Assembly (NCBI GenBank): GCA_937926975.1
Contig: CALBCJ010000009.1
Coordinates: 1 to 64,000, forward strand
Direction: 5' to 3'
Length of the DNA stretch: 64,000 nucleotides
DNA from: an uncultured Propionibacteriaceae bacterium
Lineage (GTDB): Bacteria > Actinomycetota > Actinomycetes > Propionibacteriales > Propionibacteriaceae
Made by a program: the position numbers and the translations under genes. The notes beneath the pieces were generated by a model. It saw nothing but the letters and a program-made list of their open reading frames with translations, had not been told where the DNA came from and did no database searches. Below are positions 10,882 through 19,469 of this stretch, in pieces. Every line of letters starts with the position of its first letter. Positions within the stretch are counted from its first letter, which is position 1.

Positions 10882-11777
10882 CGCTGCTCCTCCGGGAAGA
10901 ACGGCTGGAAGACGTGCCAGTCGCTGGGGCAGCGGGCCACCTCAGCAGCGAAGAAGTCGGTCAGCTGCTGGGTCATCGCCACCAGCCCGTCGCTGCCGGG
11001 GCAGTGCTCCACCGGCTCAGAGAACCCCAGGTGGATCCCGGTCCGGGTGAACCGGGCCGAGACCCCGATCAGCAGGGCCTGGTGCCGACGAGCCAGCAGC
11101 GCCGGCCCAGCCGGGACCCGGACCGGGACCGGACCGGACGGCGCCGGCCAGCCGACCGGCACCCCGTTGCCGCCGAAGGACCGGTCCGCCACCAGGCAGA
11201 CCAGGCGGCCGGCAGCGAGGTCAGAGCCTAGTGCCCGCAGCACCGCCGGCTCACGGTGGGAGTAGACCCGCAGGCCGAGTCCTTCCCGGTACCGGCGAAA
11301 GGCCGCAAACTCCGCAGGACCGAGCTGCTCGGCAACCGTCGACACCGGCATCCCGGTGGCGCACGCCCAGGCCCCAGCATGGTCCCAGGAGCCGATGTGC
11401 GGCAGCGCGACGACTGCCCGACCGCCGGCCACCGCCTCCCGCAGCCGCCGCTCTCCCACCGGGTCTGTGCTCACGGCGGCGACGGTCTCGGTCGGGGTCC
11501 AGGCCGGCAGCACGAAGGACTCGGTGACCATCCGCAGGTACGAGCGGACGGCCGCGGCCATCTCCTCCTGCTCGGGGCGCCGGCCGGTGGCGATGGTGAC
11601 ATTGCGCTGCCACTGCTTGAGGTGACGGACGGCGACGCCCGGAGCCAGAGGCCCCGTGGCCAGTCGGGAACCGGCTGCGGCCAGCCGGTCCCGGGTCCGG
11701 CGGGAGCGCAGCAGTCTCGGCCCCCATCTCCAGCCGGCGTCCCACAGGGCGCAGCTCAGCCGGTCGACCCAGGTCAT
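10878..11777 (-). CDS. patA: Phosphatidylinositol mannoside acyltransferase
   Basis: PatA is a LpxL/HtrB-fold acyltransferase that acylates the mannose of PIM1/PIM2. The 299-residue protein has the acceptor-site HxxxD/E motif at ALPHIGSWDHAGAW (H near residue 128, D near 132) and an RxGxxV-like LVCLVADRSFGGNG stretch. The C-terminus ends in FFPEEQR. I set the start at the ATG at 11777, which overlaps the upstream stop as ATGA. It is sandwiched with four-base overlaps between the PIP synthase and pimA genes, a tightly coupled operon. Confidence 0.92.
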   Translation of the reverse strand: MTWVDRLSCALWDAGWRWGPRLLRSRRTRDRLAAAGSRLATGPLAPGVAVRHLKQWQRNVTIATGRRPEQEEMAAAVRSYLRMVTESFVLPAWTPTETVAAVSTDPVGERRLREAVAGGRAVVALPHIGSWDHAGAWACATGMPVSTVAEQLGPAEFAAFRRYREGLGLRVYSHREPAVLRALGSDLAAGRLVCLVADRSFGGNGVPVGWPAPSGPVPVRVPAGPALLARRHQALLIGVSARFTRTGIHLGFSEPVEHCPGSDGLVAMTQQLTDFFAAEVARCPSDWHVFQPFFPEEQR

Positions 11778-12379
11778 GGCGCGGTCTGCGACGAGCGCCA
11801 GGCGCGGTGCATCCGCTGCCCGACGGTCCAGGTCCCCAGCAGTGCCAGTGCCAGCAGCGCGACCTGCAGCGCGTACGGGACCCCCGCCCCGGCCAGGACC
11901 AGGCCCAGGAAGATGACCACGATCCGGTCGGCCCGGGCGGCCACGCCACCGGAGCCGTTGAGCCCGAGCGACTCGGCCCGGGCCTTCACGTACGAGGTGA
12001 CCTGCCCAGCGATCAGGGCCCACAGCGCCACCGCCGCCCAGGACTGGGAGCGCCCGGGGCCGGCGAAGTAGAGGATGGTGGCTCCAAAGACAGCCCCGTC
12101 GGCGATCCGGTCCAGTGAGGAGTCGAGGAAGGCCCCGTACCGAGTGGACCGGTTCGACATCCGGGCCATCTGCCCGTCCAGTCCGTCGGAGAGGACCAGC
12201 ACCAGGACCAGGAGCCCGCCCTGCCACAGGTAGCCCCGCGGGATGGTGAGCAGCGAGGCGGCGACGACCAGGACGGTCCCGATCCAGCTCACCGCGTCCG
12301 GCGGGACCCGTAGTCGCAGCAGCAGCCGCGCCGGCGGAGCCATCACGGCTGCCCAGATACTGCGGAACTGGTCGAGCAT
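11774..12379 (-). CDS. pgsA: Phosphatidylinositol phosphate synthase (CDP-alcohol phosphatidyltransferase)
   Basis: This 201-residue membrane enzyme probably joins CDP-diacylglycerol to inositol 1-phosphate, giving the precursor of phosphatidylinositol. The signature is SDGLDGQMARMSNRSTRYG followed by FLDSSLDR, with all the conserved aspartates. About six hydrophobic helices are present. It sits in the position of Rv2612c (PgsA1) upstream of patA. The substrate assignment rests on that context. It is separate from the PgsA2-like enzyme at 9117. Confidence 0.92.
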   Translation of the reverse strand: MLDQFRSIWAAVMAPPARLLLRLRVPPDAVSWIGTVLVVAASLLTIPRGYLWQGGLLVLVLVLSDGLDGQMARMSNRSTRYGAFLDSSLDRIADGAVFGATILYFAGPGRSQSWAAVALWALIAGQVTSYVKARAESLGLNGSGGVAARADRIVVIFLGLVLAGAGVPYALQVALLALALLGTWTVGQRMHRAWRSSQTAP

Positions 12380-12383
12380 CGGC

Positions 12384-12911
12384 TTACCGGGGCCAGACCG
12401 CCGCCAGCTCGCGGCGGGAGTCGTCGAGCAGCTTCGGGAGGGTCTTGGTCCGCCCGATGATCGGCAGGAAGTTCGAGTCCCCGAGCCACCGGGGCACGAC
12501 GTGCTGGTGCAGGTGCGCGGCCACGCCGGCGCCGGCCACCGTACCCTGGTTCATGCCCAGGTTGAACCCGGCCGGGCTGCTGACCTGGCGGACCACCCGC
12601 ATCGCGGTCTGGGTCAGGAGGGCCAGCTCGGAGGTCTCGGAGCCGGTCAGGTCGGTGTAGTCGGCGACGTGGCGGTAGGGGCAGACCAGCAGGTGGCCCG
12701 GGTTGTACGGGTACAGGTTCATCACCACGAAGCACTCCTGCCCGCGGTGCACGATCAGGCCGTCCGAGTCGCTGCGGCCGGGGCTGTCGCAGAAGGGGCA
12801 GCCAGGGCTGGGCTCGGGGTCCTGGTGGGAGTCGATGTAGACCATCCGGTGCGGGGTCCAGAGCCGCTGGTACGGGTCCGGCACCCCTGGCAGGTCAGCA
12901 GCCTCAGTCAT
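12384..12911 (-). CDS. HIT domain protein (AP4A phosphorylase-like)
   Basis: This 175-residue HIT-superfamily protein matches the Rv2613c type, reported as a diadenosine tetraphosphate phosphorylase. The histidine triad is AHLHQHVVPRW near residues 142-152. A CPFC motif near residue 38 and the later LYPYNPGHLLVCPYRH segment are typical. It stands four bases before the PIP synthase gene, so it heads the PIM operon. No thrS gene lies upstream, in contrast to mycobacteria. The enzyme activity is taken from the family. Confidence 0.9.
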   Translation of the reverse strand: MTEAADLPGVPDPYQRLWTPHRMVYIDSHQDPEPSPGCPFCDSPGRSDSDGLIVHRGQECFVVMNLYPYNPGHLLVCPYRHVADYTDLTGSETSELALLTQTAMRVVRQVSSPAGFNLGMNQGTVAGAGVAAHLHQHVVPRWLGDSNFLPIIGRTKTLPKLLDDSRRELAAVWPR

Positions 12912-13104
12912 CGTCCCTCGTCCGGTCGTACTCGGCCCGGGTCTGTGCCGGGCCGCCGACGATGGTCCTAGGCACGGCCCGTTCTCTCCTTGGCGCTGGT
13001 GCCGCGCGGCACCAGGGCCACCATTGTGCTACAGGTCTCCTCCAGCTGCGGTACTAGCCGGCGTCGCCGGACGGTAGCCCGAGTGCCGGCGGTAGAAGTG
13101 AGAA

Positions 13105-13123
13105 ACCCCGTGTGAGGCGGGGT
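13105..13123 (-). terminator. Terminator downstream of tRNA-Val(CAC)
   Basis: On the minus strand ACCCCG-CCTCACA-CGGGGT is followed by TTCTCACTT. The six-base stem begins five bases after the tRNA 3' end, which fits transcription termination of the tRNA. Confidence 0.6.
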
Positions 13124-13128
13124 CTGAG

Positions 13129-13200
13129 TGGGCGTAACTGGGTTCGAACCAGTGACCTCTTCGGTGTGAACGAAGCGCGCTACCGCTGCGCCATACGCCC
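13129..13200 (-). tRNA. tRNA-Val (anticodon CAC)
   Basis: The minus strand folds into a 72-base cloverleaf. The acceptor arms are GGGCGTA and TACGCCC with discriminator A, the anticodon loop is TTCACAC with anticodon CAC, and the T arm is ACTGG-TTCGAAC-CCAGT. CCA is not encoded. A TATGGT -10 box lies upstream at 13211-13216, as for the tRNA-Gly promoter. Confidence 0.95.
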
Positions 13201-13314
13201 GTGCCTGGACACCATACCGGACCTCGGCGGCCGCTCGCACCTCGACCGCCTGGCGGCCCTGTGCGGCCGCACCCACCCCTTCGGCGGCGGCGCCTGGTCC
13301 GGCAGGCTGGGGGC

Positions 13315-14385
13315 ATGCAGATCCTTCAGGTCCGGGTCGGCCGGCTCGACACGGCCCTGCGGTGCCCCTTCCGTACGGCCCTGCGGACCACTTCCACCAT
13401 CCCAGGCGTGGTGCTGCGGGTCGAGACCAGCGACGGAGTCGGCTGGGGGTCGGCTGCCGCGACCCCCGCCATCACCGGCGATACCGAGGCCGCGATCCTG
13501 TCCGACCTGGCTGAGGCTGCCTACCGGCTGCGAGGCGCACACTGGGAGCACCCCAACGAGCTGCTTGACCAGCTGGACCTGGCCACCGGGTCGGCCCGGG
13601 CGGCGGTAGACATCGCCCTGCACGACGTGTGGGCCCAGAGCGCCCAGGAACCCCTGTGGCGGCTGCTCGGAGCCAGCCGACCCAGCCTGGAGACCGATCT
13701 GACGATCAGCATCGACCAGCCGCAGACCATGGCCGGCAAGGCGGCCGACGCTGTCGCCCGAGGCTTCGGCATCCTCAAGGTCAAGCTGGGCGACCCCGAG
13801 CTCGACCCCGCCCGGCTGGCGGCGGTCCGAGCCGCAGCGCCGCAGGCCCGGCTGCGGGTGGATGCCAACCAGGCCTGGACCGCAGACCAGGCGGTCCGGC
13901 TGGTGACCGGCTTCGAGGAGGCCGGTCTGGGCGTCGAGCTGGTCGAGCAGCCGGTCGCCCGCCACGACCTCAACGGGCTGCGGGCGGTGACCGCCGCCGT
14001 CTCGACCCCGGTCCTGGCCGACGAGGCGGTGTTCACCGCCGACGACGCCCGGCGGGTGATCGAGATGCAGGCCGCGGACCTGATCAACGTCAAGCTGATG
14101 AAGGCCGGCGGCCTGTCCGGCGCCCTGGCGGTGACCGGGCTCGCCGCCGAGGCCGGGGTCGACTGTATGGTCGGGGCGATGATGGAGCCCACGATCGGGA
14201 TCGCTGCTGCCGCCGCCCTGGCCTGCGGGCAGCAGTGCGTCACCATGGCCGACCTGGACCCGCCGCTGCTGGCCGCCAGCGAGCCGGTGACCGGAGCCCT
14301 CACCGTCGACGGTCCGCGGCTGTCTCTCAGCGACCGGCCCGGCCTCGGGGTGCAGCAGGTGGCAGGTGTGGCATGGCTGGACTGA
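13315..14385 (+). CDS. Dipeptide epimerase (L-Ala-D/L-Glu epimerase type)
   Basis: This enolase-superfamily enzyme of 356 residues probably epimerises L-Ala-D-Glu from peptidoglycan to L-Ala-L-Glu. Visible catalytic groups are the KxK pair K155/K157 (LKVKLG), metal ligands D183, E211 and D236, and the opposite base K260 (NVKLMKAGG). The DxD motif D313/D315 (MADLDPP) is the feature that binds the dipeptide amino group in this subgroup and argues against o-succinylbenzoate synthase. The start is ATG 13315. The next gene overlaps by 13 bases. It heads a run of cell-wall peptide genes. Confidence 0.88.
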   Translation: MQILQVRVGRLDTALRCPFRTALRTTSTIPGVVLRVETSDGVGWGSAAATPAITGDTEAAILSDLAEAAYRLRGAHWEHPNELLDQLDLATGSARAAVDIALHDVWAQSAQEPLWRLLGASRPSLETDLTISIDQPQTMAGKAADAVARGFGILKVKLGDPELDPARLAAVRAAAPQARLRVDANQAWTADQAVRLVTGFEEAGLGVELVEQPVARHDLNGLRAVTAAVSTPVLADEAVFTADDARRVIEMQAADLINVKLMKAGGLSGALAVTGLAAEAGVDCMVGAMMEPTIGIAAAAALACGQQCVTMADLDPPLLAASEPVTGALTVDGPRLSLSDRPGLGVQQVAGVAWLD

Positions 14386-15191
14386 GCCCAGAGCAGCTGC
14401 CGCAGCCGGTCGAGAGGGTCCGCTGGTCGGTGATGGTCCGCGACGCCGCCACCGGTCAGGTACTCGGCGCGGTCGAGCCGGACCAGGTGCTGCGGACCGC
14501 ATCGGTCGGCAAGGTCTTCCTCCTGGTGGAGACGGCCCGGGCTCTGGCGGCCGGCGAGGTCCGGGCCGACGAGCCGCTGGCCTGGGCCGACGACGAGTAC
14601 GTGGAGGACTCGGGGCTGTGGTACCGGATGGCCTCGCGCAGTCTGCTGCTGGGCGACCTGTGCCTGCTGGTGGCCGCGGTCAGCGACAACCTCGCCACCA
14701 ACGTCTTAGTCCGCCGGCTCGGGGTCGAGGCCGTCGCGCAGACCGCCGCCGGCTACGGGGTCCAGGCCTCCGGGCTGCTGGACCGGGTCCGTACCGAGCG
14801 GGGTCCGGGGATGCCGTGGACGCTGTCGGTGGGCTGCGCCTCCGAGCTCAGCGACATCATGGCCCGGCTGCACCGCGGTGAGGTGGTCTCGGCCGAGGTC
14901 TCCAGGCAGGTGCGGACCTGGCTGTCCGCCAATGTCGACCTCGCCGGGGTTCCGGACGGCTTCGCGCTGGACCCGCTGGCCCACGACGTCGCCGACGGCC
15001 CGGTGTCGCTGTTCTCCAAGACCGGGGCGATCTCGGTCGTGGAGGCAGACACCGGGGTGCTGTCGGGGCCGGCCGGGGCGGTCGCGTACGCGGCGCTGGC
15101 CGAGTGGGAGCCTGAGGTCTCTCCCCGGGCCGCGGTCCGGGCCGAGATGCGTCGGCTCGGTGAGGCCCTGGTCGCCCTGGTCGGGCGCTAG
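14373..15191 (+). CDS. SxxK serine hydrolase, class A beta-lactamase fold
   Basis: This 272-residue protein has three motifs of penicillin-recognising enzymes: S44-V-G-K47, S104-D-N and K216-T-G. It lacks the ExxLN omega-loop motif expected some 35 residues after SDN, where LDRVRTERGPGMPW stands, so it probably cannot deacylate beta-lactams as class A enzymes do. No signal peptide is visible, so it may act in the cytoplasm. The ATG at 14373 lies inside the epimerase gene end. Its place among muropeptide genes suggests a D-Ala carboxypeptidase or peptidase role; that is inference. Confidence 0.82.
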   Translation: MAGLSPEQLPQPVERVRWSVMVRDAATGQVLGAVEPDQVLRTASVGKVFLLVETARALAAGEVRADEPLAWADDEYVEDSGLWYRMASRSLLLGDLCLLVAAVSDNLATNVLVRRLGVEAVAQTAAGYGVQASGLLDRVRTERGPGMPWTLSVGCASELSDIMARLHRGEVVSAEVSRQVRTWLSANVDLAGVPDGFALDPLAHDVADGPVSLFSKTGAISVVEADTGVLSGPAGAVAYAALAEWEPEVSPRAAVRAEMRRLGEALVALVGR

Positions 15192-16507
15192 ACCTGTTCC
15201 AGGAACCGGCGCAGCATCCGCTCGCCGACCCGCAGCCCGGCCACCGTGTTGCGCTCGTCGACCCCGTGGACCCCGTCCGGGCGGCGCCCTTCGGGGTCCG
15301 GTCCGAGCGGGGTGAACCCGTACGTGAGCAGGCCCAGGCTGGCGAAGGCCTTGGCGTCGGTGCCCCCACCCAGGCACATCGGCACCACCACGGCGCCTGG
15401 GTCGGTGGCCGTGATCACCGTCCTGATCGCCTCGAACCAGGGTGAGTCGACCGGGGACTCGCACGGCGGGCCCGGGTTGAGCAGCTCGACCTCCAGGTCG
15501 GGGCCGACCAGCTCCAGCAGGGCCTGGCGGGTGGTCTCGAAGCTGCCCGGTGGGCAGCGGACGTCGACCTCGGCGGTCGCCACCGAGGGCACCACGTTCA
15601 CCTTGGTCCCAGCCTGGAGCACGGTCACGGTCGCCGACGGGCGGACCGTCCAGGGCAGCGGGCCGGCGGTCTGGGGCCCGAGCGCCTCGCAGAAGGCGGC
15701 GTACGAGTCCTCGTCGTCGACGTCGACCTGGTGCCCCAGCGCCTGGGCCATCGCCGCCACCTGGGCCCGGACCGCGTCCGGGACCTGCCGCGGCCAGCGG
15801 TGCTGCTGGATCCGGGCCAGGGCCGCCACCAGCTGCGCCACGGCGTCCTTCCCGGTGGGCCGCGAGCCGTGCCCACCGACCCCGCGGGCGGTCAGCCGGC
15901 AGTGCAGGGTGCCGCGCTCGGCCACCGCCACCGGGTAGAGCCGCACCTCGTCACCGGTCGCCGAGCGAGCCGGGTACACCTGCCCGCCCTCTTCCCCGAT
16001 GGCTGCCTCGCAGCCGGCGAAGAGCCCGGGGTGGGCCTGCACCAGCCAGTCGGCCCCGTACTCCCCGGTGTCCTCCTCGTCGGCGACGAAGGCGAAGACC
16101 AGGTCCCGGCGCGGCCGTACGCCGTGCTCGGCCCAGGTCAGCAGGGTGGCCAGCATGCAGGCCACCATGTCTTTCATGTCGACGGTGCCCCGCCCGTACA
16201 CGAAGCCGTCGCGCACTACCCCGCCGAAGGGGTCCACCGACCACTCCTCAGGCTCCGCCGGGACCACGTCGAGGTGCCCGTGGACCAGCAGCCCACCCAG
16301 CCCCGGCTCGGTCCCCTCGACCCGGACCACGACGTTACCGCGGTCTGGGGAGTCCTCGCGCCAGAGCAGCTGCGGCTCGTACCCGGCCTCCCGGAGCAGG
16401 CCTTCAATCCAGAGGGCACAAGGGGTTTCACCGGAGGACCGGCCGTGGCCCCAGTTGCTGGTGTCGAACCGGACCAGCTGCTGCAGCAGCCCCACGACAT
16501 CGGTCAT
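15188..16507 (-). CDS. M20 family metallopeptidase
   Basis: This 439-residue M20 peptidase (ArgE/DapE/CPG2 group) uses two zinc ions to split dipeptides or acyl-amino acids. The motif HGHLDVVP gives the first histidine and aspartate, GRGTVDMKD the bridging aspartate, and ADEEDTGEYG the catalytic and metal glutamates. GVDERN near the C-terminus carries the last conserved region. I set the start at ATG 16507. It converges with the serine hydrolase (stops overlap) and diverges from the peptide importer at 16629. A role in cutting imported peptides fits the neighbours; the substrate is not known. Confidence 0.9.
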   Translation of the reverse strand: MTDVVGLLQQLVRFDTSNWGHGRSSGETPCALWIEGLLREAGYEPQLLWREDSPDRGNVVVRVEGTEPGLGGLLVHGHLDVVPAEPEEWSVDPFGGVVRDGFVYGRGTVDMKDMVACMLATLLTWAEHGVRPRRDLVFAFVADEEDTGEYGADWLVQAHPGLFAGCEAAIGEEGGQVYPARSATGDEVRLYPVAVAERGTLHCRLTARGVGGHGSRPTGKDAVAQLVAALARIQQHRWPRQVPDAVRAQVAAMAQALGHQVDVDDEDSYAAFCEALGPQTAGPLPWTVRPSATVTVLQAGTKVNVVPSVATAEVDVRCPPGSFETTRQALLELVGPDLEVELLNPGPPCESPVDSPWFEAIRTVITATDPGAVVVPMCLGGGTDAKAFASLGLLTYGFTPLGPDPEGRRPDGVHGVDERNTVAGLRVGERMLRRFLEQV

Positions 16508-16628
16508 GGCGCAGCAGCCTGCCACACTCCGGGCGGCAATGTAACGATCGTGGGTCACTGGTGGCCCTCGCCGCTCGGCCGGTCTGACCTGTGCAAGGGT
16601 GTCCCCCATCCGAGAGCAAGGAGACGCG

Positions 16629-18434
16629 ATGCCCCATCACCGCTCGGCCTGGCGCCGCGCGCTGGCTCTGACCGTCGCCGCCGCCCTGGGGCTGGTCCCG
16701 GCCCTGGCCAGCCCTCCGGCGCGAGCCGCAGAGCCGCCCACCTTGAAGATCGCCATCACGGCTGACTTCGAGAGCTTCAACCCGTTCACGACGGTGTACG
16801 CGGCCCCGATCAACATCAACCGGCTGCAGTTCGAGTCGCTGGTCGAGATCGGCCCGGACAACGAGCTGGTCGGCGGGATGGCCGAGAAGTGGGAGACCTC
16901 CCCGGACGGCACGGTGTGGACCTTTACGCTGCCGTCGGGACGGACCTGGTCCGACGGGCAGCCGCTCACCGCCGAGGACCCGGCCTGGACCTTCGAGCAG
17001 GTCCGGACCGATGCCAAGCTCGGCGCCGCCAACGCCAGCCTGCTGGAGAACGTCGAGGCGGTCACGGCCAAGGACCCGAGCACCCTGGTCGTCACCATGA
17101 AGAGGCCTCAGGCGGCCAACCCGGGCAGTGAGCTGCCGGTGGTGCCCAAGCACGTCTGGGAGAAGCTCTCAGACAAGACCACGTACATGACCCAGATCAC
17201 CGAGCCGGTGGTCGGCTCCGGGCCGTACCAGATCGTCAAGTACGCCAAGGGCCAGTCGGTGGAGCTGAAGGCGAACCCGAGGTTCTGGCGAGGCGCCCCG
17301 AAGCTGGGCGGGATCACCTACGTCTACTACAAGAACACCGACGCCGCGGTGCAGGGGCTGCGCAGTGGCGAGGTGGACCTGGTGACCGGCCTCACCGCTG
17401 CCCAGTACGGTGCCCTCAAGGACCAGCCCAGCATCAAGGTCTCCAACGGCAAGGGCCGCCGCTACCAGGCGGTCGCCATCAACCCGGGCGCGCTGACCGT
17501 TGACGGTCAGCCGCTGGGTGACGGGAACCCGGTGCTCAAGGACCCGCAGGTCCGGCGGGCGATCTTCTCCGCGATCGACTCCACGACCCTGATCGAGCGG
17601 GTGCTGGGCGGTCTGGCCAAGCCTGGAGTCACCCAGGTGCCGCCGGTCTACCCCGACTACTACGGCCTGCCCGAGGGCGCGGTCCAGCGGACCTTCGACA
17701 TCGCCGCCGCCAACACCATCCTCGACGACGCCGGCTACCCCAAGGGCGCCGACGGGGTCCGCCAGGACAAGACCGGCAAGCCCATCAGGCTGCGGCTACT
17801 GGGCCGCACCACCGCCGCCGAGCACGCCCAGATGGCCGACTTCATCAAGCAGTGGCTCAGGCAGATCGGGATCGAGGTCGAGGTCACCATGGCCTCGAAC
17901 AGCCAGGTCGGCAACGACTCCACGCTAGGCAAGTACGACCTGTACTTCACCGGCTGGGGCATCGGCCCGGACCCGGACTACCAGCTCTCGATCAACCAGT
18001 GCAGCTCCCGGCCCAACGCCGACGGCTCCGGTGCGACCAGCGAGAACAACTGGTGCGACCCGGCCTTCGACGCGCTGTACGAGGCCCAGCGCGCCGAGCT
18101 GGACCCGGCCAAGCGGGCTCAGCTGGTGAAGAAGGCCTACCAGATGATCTATGACGCCAACGTGCTCGACGTCTTGTACTACGCCGACGTGCTGGAGGCC
18201 TGGCGGACCGACAAGGTCGTCGACTTCCCGCGTCAGCCGAGCGACGGCGGCGTGATCTACGGCCAGAGCTCTTACTGGAGCCTGTACGGGGCGGAGCCGG
18301 TCACCCAGTCTGGGGCCCAGGGCGGGTCTGGCACCGGGCTGGTCGTCGGCGTAGTCGCGGTCGTTGTCGTCCTCGGCGGGCTCGGCTTCTTCTGGGCGCG
18401 GCGCAGGTCCGCCTCCGCTGACAGCCGGGAGTAG
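16629..18434 (+). CDS. Peptide ABC transporter substrate-binding protein with C-terminal membrane anchor
   Basis: This 601-residue family 5 solute-binding protein probably captures oligopeptides outside the membrane. A signal peptide ends at ARA-AEPP near residue 34, and no lipobox cysteine follows. Instead the C-terminus carries a hydrophobic helix (VVGVVAVVVVLGGLGFFW, about residues 573-590) and a positively charged tail, so the protein is probably held by that helix. Typical SBP5 segments are TVWTFTLPSG and FTGWGIGPDPDY. The ATG at 16629 follows an AAGGAGA ribosome binding site. It is first in an operon with two permeases and a fused ATPase. Confidence 0.92.
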   Translation: MPHHRSAWRRALALTVAAALGLVPALASPPARAAEPPTLKIAITADFESFNPFTTVYAAPININRLQFESLVEIGPDNELVGGMAEKWETSPDGTVWTFTLPSGRTWSDGQPLTAEDPAWTFEQVRTDAKLGAANASLLENVEAVTAKDPSTLVVTMKRPQAANPGSELPVVPKHVWEKLSDKTTYMTQITEPVVGSGPYQIVKYAKGQSVELKANPRFWRGAPKLGGITYVYYKNTDAAVQGLRSGEVDLVTGLTAAQYGALKDQPSIKVSNGKGRRYQAVAINPGALTVDGQPLGDGNPVLKDPQVRRAIFSAIDSTTLIERVLGGLAKPGVTQVPPVYPDYYGLPEGAVQRTFDIAAANTILDDAGYPKGADGVRQDKTGKPIRLRLLGRTTAAEHAQMADFIKQWLRQIGIEVEVTMASNSQVGNDSTLGKYDLYFTGWGIGPDPDYQLSINQCSSRPNADGSGATSENNWCDPAFDALYEAQRAELDPAKRAQLVKKAYQMIYDANVLDVLYYADVLEAWRTDKVVDFPRQPSDGGVIYGQSSYWSLYGAEPVTQSGAQGGSGTGLVVGVVAVVVVLGGLGFFWARRRSASADSRE

Positions 18435-18437
18435 GCG

Positions 18438-19469
18438 GTGAGTGACCTAGCCCCGAGCCAGGTCCCGACCCAGGATGCGGTCCCTGGCGCCGAGCCCACC
18501 CGGGGCTCCTCGCTGGGGCGCTACCTGCTCTCCAAGGCTGCGGGAGCAGTGGTCAGCCTGCTGATGGTTGTGGTGCTCGGCTTCTTCGCCTTCCGGGTGC
18601 TGCCGGGTGACCCGGCCATCACCATGACCCGGGGCCGGCGGGTGACCGCTGCCGACGTCGAGCGGATCCGCGCCGAGCTCGGTCTCGACCAGCCCTGGTA
18701 CACCCAGTTCTGGCGCTACCTGACCGACCTGGTGCAGGGGAACCTGGGGACCTCGTTCACGTACGAGCGCCCGGTCACCCAGCTGATCGCCGAGCGGGTC
18801 GGCTCGACGGTGCTGCTGACCGGCACCGCGGCGGTGATCTCGGTGCTGCTCGGGCTGTGGCTCGGGCAGCGCGCCGCCTGGAAGCGCGGCACCACGATGG
18901 ACAAGGTCAGCACCGGCACGGCCCTGGTCAACTGGTCGGTACCGACCTTCTGGCTGGGTCTGCTGCTGCTGATGCTGCTCGGCGGGCCGTTCCCGACAGG
19001 GGGGATGGTCACCCCCGGGCTTGGTGCCACCGGTCTGGCCTGGGTGCTGGACGTGGCCCGGCACCTGGTGCTGCCGGTGACCACGATGGTGGCCGTCACC
19101 TATGCCCAGTACCTGATGACGATGCGCTCGTCGATGCTGGAGGAGATGACCGCCGACTACCTGACGACGGCCCGGGCCAAGGGGCTCAACGAGGACGCGG
19201 TCCGGACCCGGCACGCGGTGCCGAACGCGCTGCTGCCGACAGTGACCCTGATCTTCCTCACCCTCGGGCACCTGGTCGGCGGTGCGATCACCGTCGAGAC
19301 CGTCTTCAGCTGGCCGGGGCTGGGCTACCTCACCTACCAGGCGCTGAGCACCCCTGACCTGCCGCTGCTCCAGGGGACGTTCGTCGTCTTCAGCTCGATC
19401 GTGGTGGTCATGAACTTCCTCGCCGACCTGGTCTACCGGGTTCTCGACCCACGGCTGAAGGCCGCCTGA
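18438..19469 (+). CDS. Peptide ABC transporter permease, OppB/DppB type
   Basis: This 343-residue permease has six predicted helices. The N-terminal signature FFAFRVLPGDPA and the C-terminal EAA-like loop (TTARAKGLNEDAV, about residues 238-250), which docks with the ATPase, are present. The GTG start is three bases after the binding protein stop and its ribosome binding site (GGAGTAGGCG) overlaps that stop. An extended polar N-terminus of about 28 residues precedes the first helix. The stop overlaps the next permease start. Confidence 0.93.
   Translation: MSDLAPSQVPTQDAVPGAEPTRGSSLGRYLLSKAAGAVVSLLMVVVLGFFAFRVLPGDPAITMTRGRRVTAADVERIRAELGLDQPWYTQFWRYLTDLVQGNLGTSFTYERPVTQLIAERVGSTVLLTGTAAVISVLLGLWLGQRAAWKRGTTMDKVSTGTALVNWSVPTFWLGLLLLMLLGGPFPTGGMVTPGLGATGLAWVLDVARHLVLPVTTMVAVTYAQYLMTMRSSMLEEMTADYLTTARAKGLNEDAVRTRHAVPNALLPTVTLIFLTLGHLVGGAITVETVFSWPGLGYLTYQALSTPDLPLLQGTFVVFSSIVVVMNFLADLVYRVLDPRLKAA

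Noticed and set aside
12968..13316. Minus-strand frames over tRNA-Val(CAC)
   Set aside because: They translate the tRNA and its terminator and have no coding features.
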